Source of the DNA: Rhodanobacteraceae bacterium
GTDB taxonomy: Bacteria; Acidobacteriota; Terriglobia; Terriglobales; Acidobacteriaceae
Length of the DNA stretch: 62,007 nt
NCBI GenBank assembly: GCA_025350865.1
Contig: JANXWZ010000232.1
Coordinates: 1 to 62,007, forward strand
Reading direction: 5' to 3'
This document shows, in pieces, positions 34,379 through 41,620 of this stretch; position 1 is the stretch's first letter, and each line of letters begins with the position of its first letter. The translations under genes and the position numbers were made by a program. The notes below the pieces were generated by a model. That model made no database searches and was not told the DNA's origin. It was given only the letters and a program-made list of their open reading frames with translations.

Positions 34379-35881
34379 ATGGCCCTCAACCGTCGCGCAT
34401 TCCTCTCGCTCAGCGTGCCCGACTGCGTTGTGCTCGCGGCCTACCTGACGGTCCTTTGCCTCGGCATCTCCCACTACATCCCGTGGGAGGATGAGGGCCG
34501 AGCGTGGATCGACGCCCGCTTCTTCGGCCTTTTCACCCTCGTCTTCCATGTCCTGCGCTTCGAGGGCCATCCGCCCATCTGGTACCTGATCCTCTGGCCT
34601 TTGGCCCACCTTCATCTGCCCTTCCACTTCATCAACTGGATCTCCGCCGCCTGCGGCCTCGCCGGGGTTTACTTCCTCCTGCGCTTCAGCCCGTTCCCCT
34701 TGGTCATCCGTTCCCTCCTGCCCTTCGGCTTTATCCTCGCCTATCAATATGCCGTTGTCGCGCGCAGCTACTGTCTCTTCCCGCTCTTCAGCTTCATGAT
34801 CGCCCACGAGTACCGCCAGCCGATCCGCCGTCCTCTCCGCATGGCCGTCGCCCTGGCACTGCTTTCGAACCTCAGCGTCCACGGAACCATCATCGCCGTC
34901 GTCTTCGGCTACTCCTACGCATGGGATCTCTACCGCGAGCGTCGCCTCCTCGCGGCGCCGTCGTGGACCCTCAATCAGGCTCGGCAGGGAGCCACCGTCT
35001 TCGTCGCCTCGCTGGCTTTCGTGCTGATCGTTCTCTGGCCGTCCCGCGACCTGAAGGCTCCCGTCTCGCCGGAGCTCGGCCGCGTCATCCAAAAGATCGC
35101 CCCCGCCGCCTACCATCCCAACACCCACCCCGCTAAACTTCTGCAGACCCAAGCCGCACCGCAATTCGTCCACACGGGTCCACCCCAGCTCAACCTCGGC
35201 ATGGGCTCCCTCAAGGTCCGCGCCCGGCTCTGGAACGTCTTCATCTACCCCATCGCCACCTTTGCCCCGCTCGCAATCCTGCTTCAGGCCCTCGTCTTTG
35301 CCCTGGTCTGGCGGCGCGGCAAGCTCCCTCTCATCGCCGCCCCCCTCCTGCTCGGAGCCTTCATCGTCCAGGTCTACTTCAAGCTCTGGCACACCGGCCT
35401 GGTCTGGGTCGCGCTGATCATGCTCCTCTGGGCTGTCTGGGACGAGACCGAAACCCTCCGCCCCACTCTTCAAACATGCACCGCCGCTATCTTCGCGCTC
35501 GTCTGCCTGCTCCAGATCCCCGGCACTGTCGCCGCCTTACGCTTCGAGCGCACCCACCCCACCTACCCGGCCAAAGCCGCAGCCGACTTCCTCAAAACCC
35601 TGCCCCCAAACGTCCGCATCGACGCCTTCGACCACGGCTTCACCCTGCTCCCCTACTTCGACACGTTCCCCTTCGTCCGCCAGACCGAGGTGCTCGACGT
35701 CCCCACCGCGCTTGCCGACCATCCCGACGTCATCCTCTACCGCGACTCCACCGCCACCCCCGACCAACTCGCCCAGCTTGCCCAGGCCGGTTATCGAGAG
35801 ACGCACAACTTTTGCGGCACACCCTTCTTCCCCAACCAGCCGCTCTCGGCGCTATGTCTCGTGGTGCTGGAGAAGCCTTAG
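34379..35881 (+). CDS. GT-C type membrane glycosyltransferase (PMT/GT39-like)
   Basis: It is 500 residues with about ten membrane helices. HYIPWEDEGRAWIDAR near residue 30 carries the acidic DE pair expected in the first periplasmic loop of GT-C enzymes, and RFEGHPPIWYLILWPL the family's HPP segment. The tail from residue 395 is a soluble domain. It should use a polyprenyl-phosphate sugar on the periplasmic side. ATG 34379 is chosen because the first helix follows directly; the frame is open to 34229, inside the ATP-grasp gene, but that extension is low-complexity Ser/Thr. It lies 22 bp after the ATP-grasp stop and is probably co-transcribed. Confidence 0.8.
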   Translation: MALNRRAFLSLSVPDCVVLAAYLTVLCLGISHYIPWEDEGRAWIDARFFGLFTLVFHVLRFEGHPPIWYLILWPLAHLHLPFHFINWISAACGLAGVYFLLRFSPFPLVIRSLLPFGFILAYQYAVVARSYCLFPLFSFMIAHEYRQPIRRPLRMAVALALLSNLSVHGTIIAVVFGYSYAWDLYRERRLLAAPSWTLNQARQGATVFVASLAFVLIVLWPSRDLKAPVSPELGRVIQKIAPAAYHPNTHPAKLLQTQAAPQFVHTGPPQLNLGMGSLKVRARLWNVFIYPIATFAPLAILLQALVFALVWRRGKLPLIAAPLLLGAFIVQVYFKLWHTGLVWVALIMLLWAVWDETETLRPTLQTCTAAIFALVCLLQIPGTVAALRFERTHPTYPAKAAADFLKTLPPNVRIDAFDHGFTLLPYFDTFPFVRQTEVLDVPTALADHPDVILYRDSTATPDQLAQLAQAGYRETHNFCGTPFFPNQPLSALCLVVLEKP

Positions 35882-35887
35882 TTTTCG

Positions 35888-35927
35888 TTGTTTGTCATTC
35901 CGAAGGGATTTGCTTCTGTCTTTCGCT
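35888..35927 (+). repeat. Convergent-gap repeat, copy 4
   Basis: TTTGTCATTCCGAAGGGATT followed by TGCTTCTG, the most divergent copy. It starts 7 bp after the GT-C stop and ends 20 bp before the end of the convergent deacetylase gene. The changed left arm ATTCC still pairs with GGGAT using one G-U pair. Confidence 0.75.
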
Positions 35928-35946
35928 CTCAGGACAACTGCGCCGC

Positions 35947-36963
35947 CTACACCACACCCTTGCCCAGCGTCGCATACGTTGAGTGCCGCAGCCGGAAGAT
36001 ATGTTGCCCTTCCATCTCCACCGCCTCCCGCAACACGTCCAGTGGATTGATCTGATCCGGGAGATTCACGCCCGAGTAGAACGAGAACGCCGTCGAATAG
36101 TCGGTCGCACGCAGCGCCGCAAACGTCTCCTCGGAGAACGAGCTCCGTTTGCCCCGCGGATAGGCCAGCGTATCGATCCTCCCGCCAAGCTCCGCTTCAA
36201 GGATCTGCCGCGAAGTTCTCAGTTCCTCCACCTGCTTGTCGTAAGGCAGCCGCCCCAGAATCTCGTGCGTGTGGGTGTGAGAGCCGAAACACATCCCCGC
36301 CGCCTGCATCTCGCGTGCCTCGTCCCAATTTAGAAAACACCGCTCAGCATGGTCACCCGGCCGCGCAATTCCCGTCGCCTTCGAAATCTCGTTCAGGAAT
36401 CGTTCCGTATCCACGCTGGCCGCCCGCTTAAACACCCGCAACACTGCCACCACGGTCGCCAGCCGATCTCCTGTCGCCAGATCGTATTCGATCCGTTTCG
36501 GGTACGTCAGCGTTAGCCGCGTACTCGGAGCCAGCTTCACCATGTACGCAATCTCATCCCACCACGGCAGCGTATGGGATCCCACGAACGTCGTCGGCAG
36601 AAAGAACGTCGCCGAGACACCGTGGCGACGCAATACCGGAAACGCCTCCAGATAGTTGTCGTGGTATCCATCGTCGAACGTAATCAGCACCGCAGTGTTC
36701 GTCGGCTTCGTCCTGCCATGCACGATGTCCAGGGCATCCGGCAGGTTCACGATCGGGAACCGCCGCTTCAGCCACGTTACCTGCCAGTCCAGCTCATCAG
36801 CCGTGCAGGAGAAAGTTCCCGAGTCATACGGCGTCAGCCGAGGATCACCCACGCGATGGTAGTTCAGGATCAGCAGGGATGCTCGCCCCGGGATCGACTC
36901 CAGAATGCGCGTGACCCCGGTGTAGGTCGCAAACGTCGCGAACATTTGCTTCTTACTGGTCAT
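35947..36963 (-). CDS. Polysaccharide deacetylase (NodB / CE4 family)
   Basis: It is 338 residues. It has the CE4 motifs: LLILNYHRVGD near residue 32, catalytic and metal-binding Asp in AVLITFDDGYHDNY (D97, D98), and the His-rich motif CFGSHTHTHEILGRL near 228, followed by LAYPRGKRSSFSEE. It removes N-acetyl or O-acetyl groups from a glycan; in exosortase EPS loci a deacetylase of this kind is a common member. There is no clear signal peptide, so it may act in the cytoplasm or on lipid-linked intermediates. It is the last gene of the EPS island. Confidence 0.92.
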   Translation of the reverse strand: MTSKKQMFATFATYTGVTRILESIPGRASLLILNYHRVGDPRLTPYDSGTFSCTADELDWQVTWLKRRFPIVNLPDALDIVHGRTKPTNTAVLITFDDGYHDNYLEAFPVLRRHGVSATFFLPTTFVGSHTLPWWDEIAYMVKLAPSTRLTLTYPKRIEYDLATGDRLATVVAVLRVFKRAASVDTERFLNEISKATGIARPGDHAERCFLNWDEAREMQAAGMCFGSHTHTHEILGRLPYDKQVEELRTSRQILEAELGGRIDTLAYPRGKRSSFSEETFAALRATDYSTAFSFYSGVNLPDQINPLDVLREAVEMEGQHIFRLRHSTYATLGKGVV

Positions 36964-37089
36964 GGTATCTACCCAAGTGAATCAAACTCTTAGCGAAAGA
37001 GCAACCCGCCCACCGATTTTCGCGAAATGTTCATGGCCTCCCTTTTGATAAGCCCAACGCTTGCCGATAAGGAAGCTACAGGAGACCCA

Positions 37090-37251
37090 ATGAATATTGC
37101 CGCAATCGCACCTGCCCAACACACAACCGCCCCCGTCGCCGCGCCCCCGGCTCCTCCAACTCCAGCAGCGACCCCCAAAACCGATTCGGTCACACTCAGT
37201 CCGGCCAGCCGCGCAGCCAGCGCCCCCGACGGCGACCACGACGCAAGCTGA
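37090..37251 (+). CDS. Small Ala/Pro/Thr-rich protein (53 residues)
   Basis: It begins MNIAAIAPAQHTTAPVAAPP, is low in complexity, and ends with KTDSVTLSPASRAASAPDGD. The D-S/T-V-x-L-S-P-x-A/S-R pattern recurs at the ends or starts of several small bacterial proteins. A good ribosome site (AGGAGA, 5-6 bp before ATG) supports real translation. It has no signal peptide or helix. It is followed by a perfect 17-bp hairpin that may end the transcript. Function unknown. Confidence 0.5.
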   Translation: MNIAAIAPAQHTTAPVAAPPAPPTPAATPKTDSVTLSPASRAASAPDGDHDAS

Positions 37252-37272
37252 AAACTACACGTTTAACGCAAC

Positions 37273-37314
37273 GATGGGAGTGTCGCGAAAGAATTCCTTC
37301 GCGACACTCCCATC
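37273..37314. terminator. Perfect 17-bp inverted repeat between convergent genes
   Basis: The arms GATGGGAGTGTCGCGAA (37273-37289) and TTCGCGACACTCCCATC (37298-37314) are exactly complementary around an 8-base loop AGAATTCC. No T-tract follows on either side. Placed between the small 37090 gene and the end of the aldehyde dehydrogenase gene, it most likely serves as a two-way terminator or transcript stabiliser. Confidence 0.65.
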
Positions 37315-37327
37315 TCGGGTTGCAGCC

Positions 37328-38869
37328 TTAGAGCTTGATGGTGACAGCCTTCACTTCGGTGTAGTTGTTCAGCACCTCGGCGCCCATCTCGCGGCCCCAT
37401 CCCGACTGCTTGTATCCGCCAAACGGCAGCGCCGCGTCGAAGACGTTGTGGCAGTTGATCCACACCGTCCCGGCCTTGATGCGGCGCGCCATCTTGTGGG
37501 CCGCGGACAGGTCCTTGGTCCACACGCTCGCCGCCAGACCATAGATCGTGTCGTTCGCCTGCATCGCCAGCTTGTCCAGGTCGGCATCCGTCGAGAACTT
37601 CTGCGCCACCACCACCGGCCCGAAGATCTCCTCATCCACCACCTTCATACCCGGCCGCACCTCAGACAACACCGTCGGCTGCACAAAATAACCGCGATCC
37701 GAGTGGCGCCCGCCGCCCGCGCCAAACTTTGCGCCCTGCTCCCGTCCGCTCTTCAGGAACCCGGTCACGCGGTCAAACTGCTCCTCGCTCACCAGCGGAC
37801 CGCACTCAGTCAGCGGGTCCAGCCCCGCGCCCATCTTGATCTTCCCGGCGATCGAGCTCATGCCCTCCACCACCTGGTCGAAGACGCTCTCGTGTGCGAA
37901 CAACCTTGACCCAGCGCAGCAGCACTGGCCTTGATTGAAGAAGATTGCCGAAGCCGCACCGGCGATGGCCGCGTCCATATCCGCATCCGGGAAGATGATC
38001 GCGGGGCTCTTGCCGCCCAGCTCCAGCGTCACCTTCTTCAGGTTGCCGGTGGCCGCCTTCGCAATCAGCTTTCCGACCTCGGTAGAGCCAGTAAACGCGA
38101 CCTTGTCGACCAGATCGTGCGCCGCCAGCGGGGCGCCGCAAGGCTCGCCGAACCCCGTCAGGATATTCACCACGCCATTCGGGAAGCCCGCTTCCGTAAT
38201 CAACTGGGCCAGCCGCAACCCGGTAAGCGGAGTCTGCTCGGCCAGCTTCATCACCACCGTACAGCCGGTCGCCAGCGCCGGACCAAGCTTCCAAGCCGCC
38301 ATCAGCAGCGGAAAGTTCCACGGAATAATCTGCGCCACCACGCCGATCGGCTCGCGGACGGTGTAGCTCAGGAAGTCCGGCCCGGCCGAGAGCGGAATCG
38401 TCGACCCCATGGTCTTGGTCGCCCAGCCCGCCATGTAACGGAACAAGTCAACAGCCAGCGGCACATCCGCCACCCGAGCCACCGAGACCGGCTTGCCGTT
38501 ATCCAGCGACTCCAGCTCCGCAAACTCGTCCGTATGCTTCTCTAAGAGGTCCGCCAACTTCCAGAGAAGTTGGCCTCTTCCAGACGGGCTCATCGTATGC
38601 CACGGGCCGGAATCGAACGCCCGCCGCGCCGCATGGACAGCCTTGTCCACATCCTGCGAGTCGCCTTCCGGCACCTCGCAGATCACCTCGCCGTTGGCCG
38701 GGTTGAAGACCGGAAATGTCTTGCCGGAGGTCGACGCCACGAACTGCCCATCAATCAGCATCTGGTGGCGCGAGTTGGCAAACGCTGCTGCTGCTACACC
38801 CAAACGGGGGTCAAGCCCGGGGTTATCGCTCGGATGAAGGTCTGCGGGGGGAGCTGCGAAAGTAGCCAT
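37328..38869 (-). CDS. NAD(P)-dependent aldehyde dehydrogenase
   Basis: It is 513 residues and oxidises an aldehyde to the acid. Landmarks are PWNFPLLMAAWKLGPALA (residues 183-200, the catalytic Asn169-equivalent region), VAFTGSTEVGKLI in the cofactor-binding Rossmann fold, the general-base Glu283 in VTLELGGKSP, and nucleophile Cys317 in FFNQGQCCCAGSR. The sequence is closest in style to the ALDH1/ALDH2 group (phenylacetaldehyde, retinal or betaine aldehyde enzymes). The substrate cannot be set from sequence. It is transcribed alone and divergent from greB. Confidence 0.93.
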   Translation of the reverse strand: MATFAAPPADLHPSDNPGLDPRLGVAAAAFANSRHQMLIDGQFVASTSGKTFPVFNPANGEVICEVPEGDSQDVDKAVHAARRAFDSGPWHTMSPSGRGQLLWKLADLLEKHTDEFAELESLDNGKPVSVARVADVPLAVDLFRYMAGWATKTMGSTIPLSAGPDFLSYTVREPIGVVAQIIPWNFPLLMAAWKLGPALATGCTVVMKLAEQTPLTGLRLAQLITEAGFPNGVVNILTGFGEPCGAPLAAHDLVDKVAFTGSTEVGKLIAKAATGNLKKVTLELGGKSPAIIFPDADMDAAIAGAASAIFFNQGQCCCAGSRLFAHESVFDQVVEGMSSIAGKIKMGAGLDPLTECGPLVSEEQFDRVTGFLKSGREQGAKFGAGGGRHSDRGYFVQPTVLSEVRPGMKVVDEEIFGPVVVAQKFSTDADLDKLAMQANDTIYGLAASVWTKDLSAAHKMARRIKAGTVWINCHNVFDAALPFGGYKQSGWGREMGAEVLNNYTEVKAVTIKL

Positions 38870-39000
38870 GTGCGTATCCTCTTAGGGGGTTGGAGTGGCC
38901 TGCGCAAGAAGGCGCAGAAATTTCAAGTCAGGCCGCCAGCCGCTAAGCCTGAGGCCGGAACGATAGCACCGTCAGCGTAAATTTGTCGAAGGGGGTCAGG

Positions 39001-39612
39001 ATGGCGCAGGGGTTTACGAGAAGACCGAAAAGAGTGGAGCCCACGCCGGACCACGGCACCAACTACATCACTCCAGGCGGGATCGAACGCCTGAAAGCCG
39101 AGCGGCATTTCTTGGTCACGAAGGATCGTCCGGCCGTGGTGGAGGTAGTGGCGTGGGCTGCCAGCAACGGAGACCGCAGTGAGAACGCCGACTACCAATA
39201 CAGCAAGCGACGACTGCGCCAGATCGATGGCCGCGTCCGCTTCCTGACCAAGCGAATCGAAGCCGCCGAAGTAGTAGACCCCGAAGCTCCAAGAACCGGC
39301 CAGCGCGCGACGCGTGCGTTCTTCGGAGCCACCGTGCGCTACGCGACAGCCGCGGGGGAAGAGCGAGAGGTAAGCATCGTCGGCGAAGATGAGGTCAATC
39401 TCGACCGCGGGCACATCAGTTGGGCCTCACCCCTGGGCCGCGCACTGATGAAATCGGCAGAGGACGACGAAGTAGTTCTGCACGCGCCAGGCGGCACAGA
39501 AACCCTTACGGTGTTGGAAGTGCGGTACGAGCGCATCGAGGTAGAACCGTTCCAGGTGCCACCAGAGTCCAGCGTGTCGAATGGGCAGCCGGGGAAAGGT
39601 GAATCCTATTGA
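39001..39612 (+). CDS. greB: Transcription elongation factor GreB
   Basis: It binds RNA polymerase and stimulates cleavage of backtracked transcripts. NYITPGGIERLKAERHFLV opens the N-terminal coiled coil; the tip region GDRSENADYQYSKRRLRQID carries the two acidic residues (D and E in DRSENADY) that act in the polymerase channel. The C-terminal FKBP-like domain ends with the GISWASPLGRALM-like segment at residues 140-155. Start ATG 39001 has AGGGGGT about 6 bp upstream; a TTG at 38983 is a less likely start. 203 residues, longer than E. coli GreB by about 45 because of both tails. Confidence 0.93.
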   Translation: MAQGFTRRPKRVEPTPDHGTNYITPGGIERLKAERHFLVTKDRPAVVEVVAWAASNGDRSENADYQYSKRRLRQIDGRVRFLTKRIEAAEVVDPEAPRTGQRATRAFFGATVRYATAAGEEREVSIVGEDEVNLDRGHISWASPLGRALMKSAEDDEVVLHAPGGTETLTVLEVRYERIEVEPFQVPPESSVSNGQPGKGESY

Positions 39613-39845
39613 AAGCTCTCAGGGTTCGTTACAGATATTGACTATGGTCCCAGATCTCGGTATCAACGGAAACGTAGAACGCACCGCAACTATAGAGCAG
39701 ATAACTTTCAATGCCTGCAAGCCCGTCCTGTTCGCAGAATTCTAGGTAATCGCACAACAGGCGATTTAAACCTCAACGGCTATCCAGAGCCTTGAACGAG
39801 GTCGGATGACCTCAGAGCGAGATTAGCGGCCGGCCGGGTCGCCGA
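39613..39845. other. Non-coding stretch after greB
   Basis: No gene, terminator or repeat is seen in these 233 bases. Together with the degraded gene that follows (39846-40259) it makes about 650 bp without an intact gene. Confidence 0.5.
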
Positions 39846-40259
39846 TTAAACGCCATTCGCGAATTTCTCCTGTCGTTTCGCAACGATCCGTGGCATCACG
39901 ATGCGGTCGGTTTTGGGAAGTGGCAACCGCTGATGAGCACTCCCGCCAATTCCTGGCCAAACCATTCCATCTTCGCCTGGGGCGTCGTCCTCAGCGAAGT
40001 AGACGAATCGAAATAGTCTGGCGATTTTGTGAGGAAACTCAGCTCGCAAACTGTCTTGCGCGCCCCTCGCTATGACGGGCGCAACAACAAAGATTTTCTT
40101 CGGGTGCTTGCGCTCTATGGTGTCTAGCAACGCATGCCGTACGACGCAGGACGTAGCAATGATTAAGCTGATATATCTGCATTTCTGGGTGGTTTCATCA
40201 TACGACTTTGTTGCTAACCTGACCGTCGGCAGTTTGTTGGTGCGGAGTGATCGCCGAAA
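39846..40259 (-). pseudogene. C-terminal remnant of an unidentified protein
   Basis: The frame is open for 137 codons between a stop at 40260-40262 and TAA at 39846, but it has no good start codon. The last about 100 codons read like a real globular protein: ISLIIATSCVVRHALLD, KKIFVVAPVIARGAQDSL, FRFVYFAEDDAPGEDG and MVWPGIGG. The first about 30 codons look random. I take it as the decayed end of a larger gene whose 5' part is lost. The family is not one I can name. Confidence 0.5.
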
Positions 40260-40694
40260 TTACGGTTGACCACTTGTCTGCGCGAACCCATACTGCATGG
40301 CTGCTTTCAAAACGTCGATGTTGATATCGGCTAGTCTTTTGGACTTGATGCAATACCCCGTCACGCTGGCTTTGCCAAGAGCCCGCCCGAAGGTTTCGGC
40401 CAGATACTCCTTGTCGTCGATCCCCATGATGTAGACGGAGATCCCGGTGGTGTTGGCGCTGATACCTACTTGATAGAAATCCCTGGTGCTTCCATTGGCA
40501 TACCGGGTCGTCCTCGAACCATATCCAATGTTTGGATTGGTAACGATTTTTCCTGTCTCGTCCTTGCCATCTAGAAACCACAATTTGGCTGCCGGCATCA
40601 TCGCCAGTAGGATGCCGTGTAGCTCCTGCATGTCGCTGCGTTTCGGTTCTGGCTGAGCAGCAAGGTACTGCTTGATTTCAGCTTGTACCGTCAC
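40260..40694 (-). CDS. DUF1801 domain protein
   Basis: It is 144 residues and cytoplasmic. The pattern matches the DUF1801/YdhG-like fold: MPAAKLWFLDG, then NPNIGYG, FYQVGISANTTGISVYIMG, and FGRALGKASVTGYCIKSKRLADI, which follows the usual G(K)xS(x)CI.FK.L.DI motif. The function of the family is not known. Its stop overlaps the end of the remnant at 39846-40259, and the upstream cupin gene ends 7 bp before its start, so cupin and DUF1801 genes can share a transcript. Confidence 0.8.
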   Translation of the reverse strand: MTVQAEIKQYLAAQPEPKRSDMQELHGILLAMMPAAKLWFLDGKDETGKIVTNPNIGYGSRTTRYANGSTRDFYQVGISANTTGISVYIMGIDDKEYLAETFGRALGKASVTGYCIKSKRLADINIDVLKAAMQYGFAQTSGQP

Positions 40695-40701
40695 GTTGAC
40701 C

Positions 40702-41082
40702 TCACTTTTCCTTCTGCAACTCCACCACCATCACCTCAATCGGCTTGGTCCCGCCGTTCACGTCCGAGTGGACGGAGCCTGGCTCATTCGCCGGCAGCCA
40801 GTAGGCCTTGCCTGTCTCCCAGACGTGCGGCTCGGATTTGCCGTCGGGCGTAACGATGTTCACCGTGCCGCCGGTCAGCGCGATGATCACCCGCGGATGG
40901 TCGTGGTGATGCATCGCGAGCGGCTGGTTGGGCTCGATGCGCGTTTTCCAGACCTTCGCCTGCGGATTCTCGAACTGCGGAAACCGCTCGCTGACCGGAG
41001 CTTTGGGTGAAACCTGCGAGATGACTACGCTGGTGGTGAAAGCCAATGCTATGGCTGCGGCGTGGTGAATGAAGCTGCGCAT
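40702..41082 (-). CDS. Exported cupin-domain protein
   Basis: It is 126 residues. A signal peptide (residues 1-23) leads into a single small beta-barrel. Cupin motif 1 is MHHHDHPRVIIALTGG with the metal-binding His residues near 60, and motif 2 is LPANEPGSVHSDVNGG. It probably binds a metal and a small ligand in the periplasm. AAGGA lies about 8 bp before ATG. It is divergent from a MarR-type regulator gene, and a perfect palindrome lies between them, so regulation by that protein is likely. Confidence 0.82.
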   Translation of the reverse strand: MRSFIHHAAAIALAFTTSVVISQVSPKAPVSERFPQFENPQAKVWKTRIEPNQPLAMHHHDHPRVIIALTGGTVNIVTPDGKSEPHVWETGKAYWLPANEPGSVHSDVNGGTKPIEVMVVELQKEK

Positions 41083-41122
41083 AGGTTTTTCCTTTGCAGG
41101 TAGTATATCGGAACGGGCAAAT

Positions 41123-41143
41123 ATACATCGTGATACGATGTAT
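41123..41143. promoter_or_regulatory. Palindromic operator between cupin and marR-type genes
   Basis: ATACATCGT-GAT-ACGATGTAT is a perfect 9-3-9 palindrome that ends 5 bp before the regulator's start codon and 40 bp before the cupin start. Size and symmetry suit a MarR dimer. Binding here would block translation-start-proximal transcription of the regulator and probably the cupin promoter. Confidence 0.75.
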
Positions 41144-41148
41144 TAGGA

Positions 41149-41577
41149 ATGAAGCCACGATCTGAAAACTCCGAGCGCGACGATATTCAGGTTCTGGCAG
41201 AGTTTCGTCGTGAGATTCGACGCTTTCTGCAATTCAGCGAACAAGCTGCAGGTGCGGCGGGTCTCCAACCGCAGCAACACCAGCTTCTTCTGCAGATTGC
41301 TGGAGCTCCTGAAGGCACACTGGTCACGATCGGCTTTATCGCCGAGGTGATGAGCCTGCGTCACCATACCGTGGTCGAGCTCAGCAAACGGTGTGAACTG
41401 GCGGGCCTCGTACGGCGAACGCACGACCCGCGTGACCGCAGATGCGTGGTGCTGGAGCTGACCTCCCAAGGGCAACGCGCCCTTCGCCAGCTTTCCGATG
41501 TCCACGCCAAACAGTTGCGCGAGCTTGCGCCTAGCCTGATCCAGGCACTTACGCGGTTGCGCGAATCAAAACCCTAA
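41149..41577 (+). CDS. MarR family transcriptional regulator
   Basis: It is 142 residues with a winged helix-turn-helix. The order is an N-terminal helix (FRREIRRFLQFSEQAA), LQPQQHQLLLQIAGAP, the recognition helix region MSLRHHTVVELSKRCELAGLV, the wing RRTHDPRDRRCVVLELTSQG (the D-x-R-D-x-R signature) and a C-terminal dimerisation helix. Such proteins usually repress a divergent gene and themselves and release DNA on binding a small ligand or on oxidation. There is one Cys in the recognition helix region. ATG 41149 has only a very close AGGA. Confidence 0.92.
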   Translation: MKPRSENSERDDIQVLAEFRREIRRFLQFSEQAAGAAGLQPQQHQLLLQIAGAPEGTLVTIGFIAEVMSLRHHTVVELSKRCELAGLVRRTHDPRDRRCVVLELTSQGQRALRQLSDVHAKQLRELAPSLIQALTRLRESKP

Positions 41578-41620
41578 CAACAGCGGGCCGATAGACCGTC
41601 CGGGTGAAAGAAGGCATTGT

